Shown here: in pieces, positions 23,818 through 32,485 of the stretch
Numbering within the stretch: the first letter of the stretch is position 1
Layout: each line of letters starts with the position of its first letter
Assembly (NCBI RefSeq): GCF_003987145.1
Contig: NZ_PIPL01000001.1
Location: 496,001 to 560,000, forward strand
Length of the DNA: 64,000 bases
Direction: 5' to 3'
Origin: Aliidiomarina minuta
GTDB taxonomy: Bacteria; Pseudomonadota; Gammaproteobacteria; Enterobacterales; Alteromonadaceae
Translations under genes and position numbers: made by a program
The notes under the pieces: model-generated
Database searches by the model: none
The model's input: only the letters and a program-made list of their open reading frames with translations
Told to the model about the DNA's origin: nothing

Positions 23818-24483
23818 TTATTTGCCTAGTAAGGCGAACAGGTCATTAGCATGCTCAATATGGTAGTGGGCTTGCCAGGCCTGAATATCATCTTCATCAC
23901 TAAGGTAGCCATAGGTCGCAAGTACTGTTTGCATACCAGCTCCTTTACCTGCCTGAATATCACGTTCAGCGTCGCCGACGTACCAGCAGTCCTGTGCAGT
24001 AATGCCCAGCTGCTCCGCTGCATAAAGTAATGGGGCCGGATCTGGCTTAGCGACATGCAGGGTATCGCCGCAGACTACCGCTCCGGCCTGTTGCAAGGCC
24101 GCAAAGTCGGGCAATAGTGCATGGGTAAACTGAGTGGGTTTATTGGTCACAATAGCGTAGGGAATATCTGCCTGTTGTAAGCTACTCAGCATAGCAACGA
24201 CGCCGTCAAAGTAGTTGGTCTCGCTGCTGACGTCTTCTGCATAGGCATCCAGAAATTGTTTGCGTAGCTCGTCACGGGTAGTAGGGTTAAAATTCTCACC
24301 AAAACCAAGCCGCAATAAGCCAGTCGCGCCATGCGAGGCAAGTGGACGAGTTAAATGCAACTCGAGCTCGGGTCGCTGATGAAGGCGCAGCACTTTATTC
24401 AGTGCGGTATGTAGGCTCGGCGCGGTATCCAGTAAAGTACCGTCAAGGTCAAATAAAACAGCGCTCTTTTTGCTTATTGGCAT
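23818..24483 (-). CDS. HAD-family sugar-phosphate phosphatase, MupP/Gph-like
   Basis: A 221-residue HAD hydrolase of subfamily IA. Motif I is VLFDLDGTLLDTAP, motif II is in AIVTNKP, the lysine is in KPDPAPLLYAAEQLG, and motif IV is YVGDAERDIQAGKGAG. Automatic annotation would probably say phosphoglycolate phosphatase (gph). However, the position directly after ubiG and near gyrA is that of Pseudomonas mupP (N-acetylmuramate-6-phosphate phosphatase in cell-wall recycling), and the C-terminal pattern YGYLxxEDDxxxW resembles MupP as I recall it. ATG 24483 follows a GAG site and lies 7 bp after ubiG. Substrate is undecided. Confidence 0.75.
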   Translation of the reverse strand: MPISKKSAVLFDLDGTLLDTAPSLHTALNKVLRLHQRPELELHLTRPLASHGATGLLRLGFGENFNPTTRDELRKQFLDAYAEDVSSETNYFDGVVAMLSSLQQADIPYAIVTNKPTQFTHALLPDFAALQQAGAVVCGDTLHVAKPDPAPLLYAAEQLGITAQDCWYVGDAERDIQAGKGAGMQTVLATYGYLSDEDDIQAWQAHYHIEHANDLFALLGK

Positions 24484-24490
24484 AAAAAAC

Positions 24491-25198
24491 TCATTCCGGT
24501 TTACGGCAATGCACAATGTAGTTCACATCGACATTACGATCACTTAAAAAGAATTCCTGGCTCAAGGGGTTATAGTGCAGCCCTGTCATGTTTTGCGCTC
24601 GTAGTGGCTGTTTTTCAGCCATTTGAACCAGTTCTGAAGGTTTGATGAATTTCGCATAATCGTGCGTGCCTTTGGGCACCCAGCCCAACACATATTCGGC
24701 CGCTACGATACCTAGCAGGCGGGATTTCAGATTGCGGTTCAACGTCGAGAAAAAGACATGACCGCCGGGTTTTACCATACTGGCGCAAGCCGCAACTACC
24801 GCTTCAGGATTGGGCACGTGCTCCAGCATCTCCAGGCAGGTTACCACGTCAAACTGTTGTTCATGAGAGGCCGCAAACTGCTCTGCTGTCGTTTCCTGAT
24901 AGTCAATGCTGAGATCTGACTGAGCAGCATGGAGCCGGGCTACTTTAAGGGCTTCATCGCTCATATCAAGGCCACTGACTTGAGCGCCCATTTTCGCCAT
25001 GGCTTCGCTCAGTAAACCTCCACCGCAACCAACATCCGCAACTTGCTTGCCAAACAGCCCGTCGGCGTGACGTTCAATGTAATTAAGGCGCAAAGGGTTG
25101 ATTAAATGCAGCGGCTTAAACTCGCCATCCGGATCCCACCAACGCGACGCTACAGCACTGAATTTACTAATTTCACCTGGGTCCACATTCTGATTCAT
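24491..25198 (-). CDS. ubiG: Ubiquinone biosynthesis O-methyltransferase UbiG
   Basis: 235 residues (E. coli 240). A SAM-dependent methyltransferase carrying out both O-methylation steps of ubiquinone synthesis at the inner membrane. Visible are the UbiG N-terminal SRWWDPDGEFKPLHLINPLRL, SAM motif I VADVGCGGGLLSEAMA, DVVTCLEMLEHVPNPE, and the membrane-binding region FFSTLNRNLKSRLLGIVAAEYVLG (given as two blocks around Lys/Arg). ATG 25198 is preceded by CAGGAA at a suitable distance. It is the first gene of a ubiG-mupP/gph pair divergent from gyrA. Confidence 0.95.
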   Translation of the reverse strand: MNQNVDPGEISKFSAVASRWWDPDGEFKPLHLINPLRLNYIERHADGLFGKQVADVGCGGGLLSEAMAKMGAQVSGLDMSDEALKVARLHAAQSDLSIDYQETTAEQFAASHEQQFDVVTCLEMLEHVPNPEAVVAACASMVKPGGHVFFSTLNRNLKSRLLGIVAAEYVLGWVPKGTHDYAKFIKPSELVQMAEKQPLRAQNMTGLHYNPLSQEFFLSDRNVDVNYIVHCRKPE

Positions 25199-25307
25199 GG
25201 CATTAATTCCTGTGTGACTATAAAACAAGCAGTAAGCCCCGCGTCATGCGCTTTATAAGGGCGCCGCTAGTGTACTCAACCTGAGTAGCAGTTGCCAGTT
25301 TTGTGAC

Positions 25308-25336
25308 TCGTCAATGAACCTGGCTTATGATATGCT
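25308..25336 (+). promoter_or_regulatory. gyrA: candidate gyrA promoter
   Basis: TCGTCA (25308-25313), a 17-bp spacer, then TATGCT (25331-25336), lying about 90 bp before the gyrA start in the 228-bp gap divergent from ubiG. Each hexamer matches consensus at four positions. An overlapping TATGAT at 25326-25331 is an alternative -10. Confidence 0.4.
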
Positions 25337-25426
25337 CAAACGCTGCTGAGCAGGGCGCTTTTGACGCCACTCACTGACTAATTATAACGACATAAACAAC
25401 GCTAATTTATTGTAGGGAAGTTCTGT

Positions 25427-28063
25427 ATGAGTGATCATGCCCAGGAAGTGGTTCCGGTTAATATAGAAGACGAACTGAAAAACTCTTACCTTGATTATGC
25501 CATGAGCGTAATCATCGGGCGGGCCTTGCCAGATGTTCGTGATGGTTTGAAACCAGTGCATCGCCGCGTGCTGTTCGCAATGAGTGTATTGGGTAACGAT
25601 TACAACAAACCTTATAAAAAGTCGGCTCGTGTGGTCGGTGATGTAATTGGTAAATATCACCCGCATGGCGACTCAGCGGCTTACGACACTATTGTTCGTA
25701 TGGCGCAGCCTTTTTCATTACGTTATATGCTGGCTGACGGGCAGGGTAACTTCGGTTCGGTCGATGGCGATTCGGCCGCTGCGATGCGTTATACCGAAGT
25801 ACGTATGTCCAAAATATCTCACCAGTTGCTGGCTGACCTGGACAAAGAGACCGTCGACTTTGTACCTAACTACGACAGTACCGAGCAGATTCCTGATGTA
25901 TTGCCAACCCGGGTTCCTAACCTGCTCGCTAACGGCTCATCCGGTATTGCTGTGGGTATGGCGACTAATATTCCGCCGCATAATCTGACTGAAGTGATCA
26001 ATGGCTGTCTGGCCATGATCAAAAACCCGGACATCACTTTCGAAGAATTGATGGAGTACATTCCGGGACCCGACTTCCCAACAGCCGCTATTATTTCTGG
26101 TAATCAGGGCATTATTGAAGCTTACCGCACAGGTCGCGGCCGGATTCATATCCGCTCACGCGCTGAGGTTATTACCGAAGACAATGGTCGTGAAACCATT
26201 ATCGTGCACGAACTGCCGTATCAGGTAAATAAAGCCCGACTAATTGAAAAAATTGCTGATCTGGTTAAAGAGAAAAAGCTGGAAGGCATTAGTGGGCTGC
26301 GTGATGAGTCAGACAAAGACGGCATGCGCGTTGTCATAGAAATGAAGCGAGGCGAGTCCGGTGAAGTGATGCTTAATCACTTGTATCGCAACACGCAAAT
26401 GCAGGTCGTTTTTGGTATCAACATGGTGGCGCTGGACAAAGGCCAGCCGAAACTATTCACGCTGCGTGAAATGATTGAATGCTTCATTCTGCATCGTCGT
26501 GAAGTGGTTACCCGCCGCACGGTATATGAGCTTCGCAAAGCACGTGAACGGGCTCATATTCTTGAAGGCCTGGCCATATCGCTGGCCAACATCGAAGAAA
26601 TCATTGAACTTATTAAAGCCTCTCCATCCCCTGCAGAAGCCAAAGCCTCGCTAATAGCCCGTGGCTGGCAGCTGGGTGATGTCGCATCGATGCTGGAACG
26701 TGCCGGTGTTGATGCAGCCCGTCCTGACTGGGTCGAGGAAGGTTTTGGTGTGCGTGATGGTATTTATCATCTGACTGAAAACCAGGCTCAGGCAATTCTT
26801 GAGTTACGCTTACACAGACTGACAGGCCTTGAGCACGAAAAGATTCTGAATGAATACCAGTCCTTGCTGGAACAGATTGAAGAATTATTGCATATCCTTT
26901 CCAGCTCAGAACGCCTGATGGAAGTGATTGAAGAAGAACTGGTAGCGGTCAAAGCTGAATTTGGTGACGAGCGTCGTACTGAATTGAGCTCAATAGCGCA
27001 TGATATCAGCCTGGAAGACTTGATCGAACAGGAAGATGTCGTAGTAACGCTGTCGCACCAGGGATACGTGAAGTACCAGCCATTGAATGAATACGAAGCA
27101 CAGAAGCGCGGGGGTAAAGGCAAAGCAGCGACTAAGATGAAAGACGAAGACTTCATTGAACGCCTGCTGGTAGCCAACACTCACGATACCATACTGTGTT
27201 TCTCAACCCGTGGCCGGGTGTACTGGATGAAGACCTACCAGTTGCCATTAGCTAGCCGCGCTGCCCGCGGCAAACCTATTGTAAACCTGCTGCCACTGGA
27301 AGATGACGAGCGCATTACTGCCATTCTGCCGATCGCTGATTTTGAAGATGATAAATTTGTCTTCATGGCGACTCGCAACGGTACCGTTAAGAAAACACCT
27401 TTGGTTGACTACTCGCGCCCTCGTGCAAGCGGCATCATTGCCCTTAATCTGGCAGATAATGACGAGCTTATCGGCGTTAATATCACCGATGGTAAACAGG
27501 ACATACTGCTGTTTTCTGATGCAGGTAAAGTAGTTCGCTTCACCGAAGATAAAGTACGTTCTATGGGTCGTACCGCGACTGGTGTTCGTGGTATCCGCCT
27601 GAACGAAGACCAGAAAGTTGTGTCCTTGATAGTGCCTCGTACTACTGAAGGCAGCGAAAACGAAGGCGCTATATTAACCGTGACTGAAAACGGCTTTGGT
27701 AAACGTACCATGCTCAGCGAGTACCCAGCGAAAAGCCGGGCTACTATGGGTGTAGTATCTATTAAAGTTTCTGAGCGTAATGGTTCAGTAGTCGGTGCTC
27801 TGGAAGTGGTGCCTGGTGAACAAATGATGATCATCAGTAACCGCAGTACCCTGGTGCGCACCAGGGTAGATGAAGTCTCTATGGTGGGTCGTAATACACA
27901 GGGCGTCACCCTTATTCGCACAGCCACTGATGAATTTGTGGTCGGTTTGCAGCGCATCGCTGAAATAGACGATGAAGCGGTCGTTATTGAAGGTGAAGAA
28001 GGCGAAGAGGGCGCCCCTGAGGCAACCTCCTCTGAAGAGGATTCCCCGAACGATGACGCATAA
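25427..28063 (+). CDS. gyrA: DNA gyrase subunit A
   Basis: 878 residues (E. coli 875). The breakage-reunion domain contains the active-site Tyr in AAAMRYTEVRM, and the quinolone-resistance region HPHGDSAAYDTIVRM keeps the Ser and Asp that correspond to E. coli Ser83 and Asp87, so no classical GyrA resistance change is present. The C-terminal pinwheel domain has the GyrA box as QKRGGKG, needed for DNA wrapping and negative supercoiling. The last 25 residues are strongly acidic. AGGGAAG precedes the ATG. The final 11 bp overlap the start of serC. Confidence 0.98.
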   Translation: MSDHAQEVVPVNIEDELKNSYLDYAMSVIIGRALPDVRDGLKPVHRRVLFAMSVLGNDYNKPYKKSARVVGDVIGKYHPHGDSAAYDTIVRMAQPFSLRYMLADGQGNFGSVDGDSAAAMRYTEVRMSKISHQLLADLDKETVDFVPNYDSTEQIPDVLPTRVPNLLANGSSGIAVGMATNIPPHNLTEVINGCLAMIKNPDITFEELMEYIPGPDFPTAAIISGNQGIIEAYRTGRGRIHIRSRAEVITEDNGRETIIVHELPYQVNKARLIEKIADLVKEKKLEGISGLRDESDKDGMRVVIEMKRGESGEVMLNHLYRNTQMQVVFGINMVALDKGQPKLFTLREMIECFILHRREVVTRRTVYELRKARERAHILEGLAISLANIEEIIELIKASPSPAEAKASLIARGWQLGDVASMLERAGVDAARPDWVEEGFGVRDGIYHLTENQAQAILELRLHRLTGLEHEKILNEYQSLLEQIEELLHILSSSERLMEVIEEELVAVKAEFGDERRTELSSIAHDISLEDLIEQEDVVVTLSHQGYVKYQPLNEYEAQKRGGKGKAATKMKDEDFIERLLVANTHDTILCFSTRGRVYWMKTYQLPLASRAARGKPIVNLLPLEDDERITAILPIADFEDDKFVFMATRNGTVKKTPLVDYSRPRASGIIALNLADNDELIGVNITDGKQDILLFSDAGKVVRFTEDKVRSMGRTATGVRGIRLNEDQKVVSLIVPRTTEGSENEGAILTVTENGFGKRTMLSEYPAKSRATMGVVSIKVSERNGSVVGALEVVPGEQMMIISNRSTLVRTRVDEVSMVGRNTQGVTLIRTATDEFVVGLQRIAEIDDEAVVIEGEEGEEGAPEATSSEEDSPNDDA

Positions 28064-29132
28064 CTTTTCTGCAGGGCCGGCTATGTTGCCGGCCCCCGTA
28101 TTAAAGAAAGCACAAAAAGAGTTATTAGACTGGCAGGGGCGTGGTGTTTCTGTGATGGAAATCAGCCACCGCTCTCCAGCCTATATCGCCATGGCCGAAC
28201 AGGCCGAGCAGGATTTACGGGATCTGATGTCGATTCCGGATAACTATGCGGTGCTATTTATGCATGGCGGGGGACGCAGTCAGTTTTCCGCGGTACCACA
28301 GAATATCGCAGGGGCTGACGCCACTGTCGATTATCTGGACACGGGTAACTGGTCGCAAATCGCTGAGAAAGAAGCGGCTAAATATGTCGCCCGGGTGAAT
28401 CGGGTGGCTTCAGTCACTGACAGCGAACAGGGCAAAATGATACCGCCACAGGCGTCATGGAACTTAACTCCCGGAGCGGCTTATCTGCATTACTGCCCGA
28501 ATGAGACTGTTGATGGTATAGCCTTGCACGAGATCCCAGAAGTGTCAGCACCACTGGTTGCCGATATGTCTTCAGTTATTCTGGCAGAATCGCTGGATGT
28601 TTCTAAGTTTGGAGTTATTTATGCCGGTGCTCAGAAGAACATTGGCCCCTCTGGTTTTGCCGTCGTTATTGTACGCAGAGATTTGCTCGCTACGCAGCAG
28701 AACTCAGTTTGCACCGTGATGAACTATCAGGTGCAGGACACTGAAAAATCCATGTATAACACTCCGAATACTTTTGCCTGGTACCTTGCCGGCGAAGTAT
28801 TTAAGTGGATAAAAGCAGAAGGTGGTGTGCAGGTGATGCAGGCGCGTAATCACGCTAAAGCAAAACTACTGTATGAATGCATAGATAATAACCCTTTCTA
28901 TAAAAATCAGATACACCCACAAAACCGTTCTATCATGAACGTACCTTTTCAGTTACTAAAACCGGAACTGGATAACGAATTTCTTAAACAGGCTGAGCAA
29001 CGCGGTCTGATGGCGCTTAAAGGGCACCGTTTTGTTGGCGGCATGCGCGCCAGCATGTATAACGCTATGCCACTGGAAGGCACTCGAGCGCTTGTAGACT
29101 TTATGACCGAGTTCGCCCGTACTCATAAATAA
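28053..29132 (+). CDS. serC: Phosphoserine aminotransferase
   Basis: 359 residues (E. coli 362). A PLP-dependent class V aminotransferase for serine and pyridoxal phosphate synthesis. The family N-terminus HNFSAGPAMLP follows the chosen ATG 28053 directly; the PLP lysine lies in YAGAQKNIGPSGFAVVIVRR, and HGGGRSQFSAVP and GGMRASMYNAM are conserved. The start overlaps gyrA by 11 bp, so translational coupling to gyrA is likely; the longer frame inside gyrA is not used. It is the first gene of a serC-hisC-aroA-cmk-rpsA series. Confidence 0.96.
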   Translation: MTHNFSAGPAMLPAPVLKKAQKELLDWQGRGVSVMEISHRSPAYIAMAEQAEQDLRDLMSIPDNYAVLFMHGGGRSQFSAVPQNIAGADATVDYLDTGNWSQIAEKEAAKYVARVNRVASVTDSEQGKMIPPQASWNLTPGAAYLHYCPNETVDGIALHEIPEVSAPLVADMSSVILAESLDVSKFGVIYAGAQKNIGPSGFAVVIVRRDLLATQQNSVCTVMNYQVQDTEKSMYNTPNTFAWYLAGEVFKWIKAEGGVQVMQARNHAKAKLLYECIDNNPFYKNQIHPQNRSIMNVPFQLLKPELDNEFLKQAEQRGLMALKGHRFVGGMRASMYNAMPLEGTRALVDFMTEFARTHK

Positions 29133-29146
29133 ATCAGGATCTGAAT

Positions 29147-30253
29147 ATGACAACAACTTTTAATGCCGCTGAACTGGCCTTGCCAGGTATTCGTGAACTA
29201 CAACCTTATCAGGCTGGCAAGCCTATTGAAGAGCTGGAACGGGAGCTTGGTTTGAGTGGCATCGTGAAGCTGGCTTCCAATGAAAACCCCCTCGGTGTGA
29301 GCCCCCTGGTGCAGGCCGCATTGAACGTTGCGGTGAAAGGACTGGCCCGTTACCCGGATGCCAATGGTTTCTACCTGAAACAGTCATTAGCTGAGAAATT
29401 TGCCGTCAATGCGGATCAAATTACTTTGGGTAATGGTTCTAATGATGTGCTTGAATTACTGGCCCGTACTTATGTGCAGCCACAGCATGAAGTTATCTTC
29501 TCGCAGCATGCTTTTGTGGTGTATCCGCTGGTAACTAAAGCTATTGGAGCCACCCCGGTTGCTGTACCTGCACGTGACTACGGTCATGATCTGGATGCCA
29601 TGGCGGCTGCGGTAACCGATAAAACCCGCATGATTTTCATCGCCAACCCAAATAATCCAACCGGAACTTTTCTTAGCAGCGCTGAGCTCGAAGCTTTTCT
29701 ACAGAAAATTCCCAACCAGGTACTGGTGGTTCTGGATGAAGCCTATTATGAGTACGTACCCGCCGCCGAGCGTGCTCCTTCTATGCAATGGATAACACGA
29801 TTCCCTAACCTGGTGGTCAGCCGTACCTTTTCCAAAGCTTATGGTTTAGCCGGTTTACGTGCAGGTTTTGCTGTTTCTCATCCGCAGGTTGCAGACCTGA
29901 TGAACCGTATCCGGCAGCCTTTTAATATGAATCATCTGGCACTGACAGCCGCGTTGACTGCTCTGGAAGATGAAAAATTTCTGGCGGAGTCGATAGAAGT
30001 TAATAGTGCAGGCATGCGTCAGCTTATCGATTTTTGCGATCGTCACGGATTAACTTATATACCTTCACATGGCAACTTTCTGACCATTGAAGTTGGACCT
30101 GAAGCCGGCGCTATTTATCAAAAACTGCTCGAGATGGGCGTTATTGTGCGTCCGGTAGCTGGTTATGAATTACCCAATCATTTGCGCGTTAGTATTGGTC
30201 TGGCTGATGAAAACGATGCCTTCTGTCATGCGATGGAGAAAATTCTGGCGTGA
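29147..30253 (+). CDS. hisC: Histidinol-phosphate/aromatic aminotransferase
   Basis: A 368-residue class I/II PLP aminotransferase. Conserved parts are KLASNENPLG, ARYPDANGFYLK, FIANPNNPTGT and VVLDEAYYEY, and the PLP lysine lies in SRTFSKAYGLAGLRAGF. It catalyses the imidazole acetol-phosphate step of histidine synthesis. HisC proteins encoded in this aromatic supraoperon position (Pseudomonas hisC2/hisHb) have broad aromatic aminotransferase activity, so a role in phenylalanine and tyrosine synthesis is likely. It starts 14 bp after serC and its stop overlaps the aroA GTG by 4 bp. Confidence 0.93.
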   Translation: MTTTFNAAELALPGIRELQPYQAGKPIEELERELGLSGIVKLASNENPLGVSPLVQAALNVAVKGLARYPDANGFYLKQSLAEKFAVNADQITLGNGSNDVLELLARTYVQPQHEVIFSQHAFVVYPLVTKAIGATPVAVPARDYGHDLDAMAAAVTDKTRMIFIANPNNPTGTFLSSAELEAFLQKIPNQVLVVLDEAYYEYVPAAERAPSMQWITRFPNLVVSRTFSKAYGLAGLRAGFAVSHPQVADLMNRIRQPFNMNHLALTAALTALEDEKFLAESIEVNSAGMRQLIDFCDRHGLTYIPSHGNFLTIEVGPEAGAIYQKLLEMGVIVRPVAGYELPNHLRVSIGLADENDAFCHAMEKILA

Positions 30254-31542
30254 GCGCAATACTGGCTTTGGAATATCAGTCCCGGGCAGAGGGCTCTGTC
30301 AATCTGCCCGGCTCCAAAAGCATTGCCAATCGTGCGTTGCTGCTGGCTGCCATGGCGCAGGGAGAAACTATTCTGCAATCGGTGCTGGACAGTGACGATA
30401 CCCGGCATATGCGCAATGCTTTGCGTAAGCTGGGTGTCAATTACACTGAGCAACATAATGCGCAGGGTCTTGAAGTTCGCATACAGGGCCGGGCAGGGGG
30501 CTTCTCCATCGCTGACAGCGCTGAGTTATTCCTGGGCAATGCAGGAACCGCTATGCGGCCACTGACAGCTGCGCTTGCTGCCAGTCAGGGAATATTCCGG
30601 TTGACTGGTGAAGAGCGCATGTACGAGCGCCCGATAGGGCCTCTGGTCGATGCTTTACGGTTGTTAGGTGCTGATATAAATTACCTGCAGGAAGCTGGCT
30701 ATCCGCCTTTACTCATTCATGGAGCCAGTCTGCAGGGCGGACGCGTAAGTATTGATGGCAGCCTTTCCAGCCAGTTTGTCAGCGCTTTGCTGATGGCTCT
30801 GCCACTTGCGAATGAGGATACCGTGGTAGAACTAACCGGTGACTTGGTTTCTTTACCTTATATTCAATTGACTCTGGATTTAATGTCCCGGTTCGGTATT
30901 CAGGTTCAGCAAGTCGACACTCGCCATTTTATCGTACCGGGGAAAAGCAGTTATCAAAGTCCGGGTGAATTTGTGGTGGAAGGGGATGCATCTTCGGCAT
31001 CCTATTTTTTAGCCGCAGGCGCCATTGCTGGCGGCACTGTTACCGTAAAAGGCACAGGTTTAGCGAGTCTGCAGGGCGATAAAGCCTTTGCTGAAATACT
31101 TGAGCAAATGGGCGCTCAGGTAGCGTGGGGGCAAAACCATATCAGTGTCAGCCGCGGCGAACTACAAGGTGGCCACTTCGACCTTAATGCGATCCCCGAT
31201 GCTGCTATGACTATTGCTACTACGGCTTTGTTCGCTAAGGGGCCAACAGAAATCCGCAATGTCTACAACTGGCGACTAAAAGAAACTGACCGCTTACACG
31301 CTATGGCCACTGAACTGCGCAAGACCGGAGCAGAAGTTACTGAGTATGACGACGGCCTGCGTATTGTACCTCCAGCGGTTATTCAACGTGCCCGGGTAGC
31401 CACCTATAACGATCACCGCATGGCGATGTGCTTTTCTTTGCTCACTTTCGCTCCAGCTGGTGTGGAAATAGAAGACGCTCAGTGCTGTGATAAAACTTAC
31501 CCTGAATTCTTTCAGGACTTCTCAGCTATTTGCCATAACTAA
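30250..31542 (+). CDS. aroA: 3-phosphoshikimate 1-carboxyvinyltransferase (EPSP synthase)
   Basis: 430 residues, starting with GTG in a GTGA overlap with hisC. The enzyme makes EPSP from shikimate-3-phosphate and PEP, the sixth shikimate step. Visible motifs: LPGSKSIANRALLLAA (phosphate-binding Lys/Ser), LGNAGTAMRPL and EERMYERPIGPLVDALR (both class I, the glyphosate-sensitive type), DGSLSSQFVSALLMALP, and NDHRMAMCFSL near the end. In Pseudomonas the equivalent protein is fused to TyrA; here it stands alone. Confidence 0.96.
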   Translation: MSAILALEYQSRAEGSVNLPGSKSIANRALLLAAMAQGETILQSVLDSDDTRHMRNALRKLGVNYTEQHNAQGLEVRIQGRAGGFSIADSAELFLGNAGTAMRPLTAALAASQGIFRLTGEERMYERPIGPLVDALRLLGADINYLQEAGYPPLLIHGASLQGGRVSIDGSLSSQFVSALLMALPLANEDTVVELTGDLVSLPYIQLTLDLMSRFGIQVQQVDTRHFIVPGKSSYQSPGEFVVEGDASSASYFLAAGAIAGGTVTVKGTGLASLQGDKAFAEILEQMGAQVAWGQNHISVSRGELQGGHFDLNAIPDAAMTIATTALFAKGPTEIRNVYNWRLKETDRLHAMATELRKTGAEVTEYDDGLRIVPPAVIQRARVATYNDHRMAMCFSLLTFAPAGVEIEDAQCCDKTYPEFFQDFSAICHN

Positions 31543-31550
31543 GCAGTAAA

Positions 31551-31579
31551 ATGGCATTTTCTAACAAAGGCCGTATAAT
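31551..31579 (+). promoter_or_regulatory. candidate promoter upstream of cmk
   Basis: ATGGCA (31551-31556), a 17-bp spacer and a consensus TATAAT (31574-31579), starting 9 bp after aroA. The predicted start would lie about 20 nt before the hairpin at 31605. Confidence 0.5.
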
Positions 31580-31604
31580 TACGGCGCTTTCAATCGAATT
31601 TTAA

Positions 31605-31636
31605 GAAAAGGGCTTTTCTAAAGCCCTTTTCTGTAT
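31605..31636 (+). terminator. terminator-like hairpin between aroA and cmk
   Basis: A perfect 12-bp stem GAAAAGGGCTTT / AAAGCCCTTTTC with a 3-nt loop. The T tract is within and just after the right arm. It may end aroA transcripts or act as an attenuator downstream of the promoter at 31551-31579. Confidence 0.65.
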
Positions 31637-31657
31637 TCCGAAATAAATGAGGATTTT

Positions 31658-32344
31658 ATGTCTGCTAACGTACCCGTAATTACTATCGACGGTCCGAGCG
31701 GTTCAGGGAAAGGTACAATCAGCCGTTTACTGGCGGAAAAGTTAAGTTGGCACCTGTTGGATAGTGGCGCTATCTATCGCGTACTTGCAGTCGCTTCATT
31801 GCATCACGAATTCAGTCCCGAAGATGAAGAAAGCCTGGTGGCGTTGGCTACTGATCTGGATGTGAAATTTGTCGCTAACGAGGACACGGGGCTGACCCAT
31901 GTAATACTTGAAGGTGAGGATGTGACCATGGCTATTCGCACTGAACAGGTGGGTAATCAAGCCTCTAAAATTGCAGCACTGCCTCGTGTTCGCGAAGCCT
32001 TACTGCGTCGCCAGCGAGCTTTTCGGGATCTTCCCGGGCTGGTTGCAGATGGTCGTGACATGGGTACAGTGGTCTTTCCTAATGCTGAAGCCAAGATATT
32101 CCTGACGGCAAGTGCTGAAGAACGTGCCCGGCGCCGTTTTCAGCAATTGCAAGAGAAAGGCATGGATGCTAATATGGAGCAACTCGTCACAGAAATTCGT
32201 GAGCGTGACGAGCGGGATATGAATCGCTCTGCGGCCCCTTTAAAGGCAGCGGAGGATTCGCTTATGCTGGATTCCAGTTCAATGTCTGTTGAACAGGTGC
32301 TTGATAAGGTGCTGCAATACGCCCATGACAGGCTTTCATCGTAA
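31658..32344 (+). CDS. cmk: Cytidylate kinase
   Basis: 228 residues (E. coli 227). Phosphorylates CMP and dCMP. The P-loop VITIDGPSGSGKGTISRLLAEKL is at the N-terminus; DSGAIYRVLA, the RQRAF and ADGRDMGTVVFP motifs and the LID region SAEERARRRFQQL follow. GAGGATTTT precedes ATG 31658. It lies upstream of rpsA as in most gammaproteobacteria. Confidence 0.97.
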   Translation: MSANVPVITIDGPSGSGKGTISRLLAEKLSWHLLDSGAIYRVLAVASLHHEFSPEDEESLVALATDLDVKFVANEDTGLTHVILEGEDVTMAIRTEQVGNQASKIAALPRVREALLRRQRAFRDLPGLVADGRDMGTVVFPNAEAKIFLTASAEERARRRFQQLQEKGMDANMEQLVTEIRERDERDMNRSAAPLKAAEDSLMLDSSSMSVEQVLDKVLQYAHDRLSS

Positions 32345-32485
32345 CGCGGGTTAACCCGGTATGTATTCTGAAATTGCTGTTACGGCAGTTTTCACGGTCG
32401 GTGCGACGGAGTGTGCTGATAATCATTCACAACCCCATTCGACAGGTATGTCAATGGATGTAACTTAACTTAAGTAATCAAATCT
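32345..32485 (+). promoter_or_regulatory. rpsA leader without a Shine-Dalgarno sequence
   Basis: A 141-bp gap. A 12-bp palindrome CGGGTTAACCCG is at 32347-32358. The last 30 nt before the rpsA ATG are TAACTTAACTTAAG-like and U/A rich, with no purine ribosome site. E. coli rpsA likewise lacks one and is autoregulated by S1 binding its structured leader, so the same control is expected here. Confidence 0.5.

Noticed and set aside
25661..25700. Possible quinolone resistance in GyrA
   Set aside because: The Ser and Asp at the positions of E. coli 83 and 87 are unchanged.
27409..27957. 182-codon minus-strand frame inside gyrA
   Set aside because: Antisense shadow; Ser/Thr/Arg-rich composition reflects gyrA codon use.
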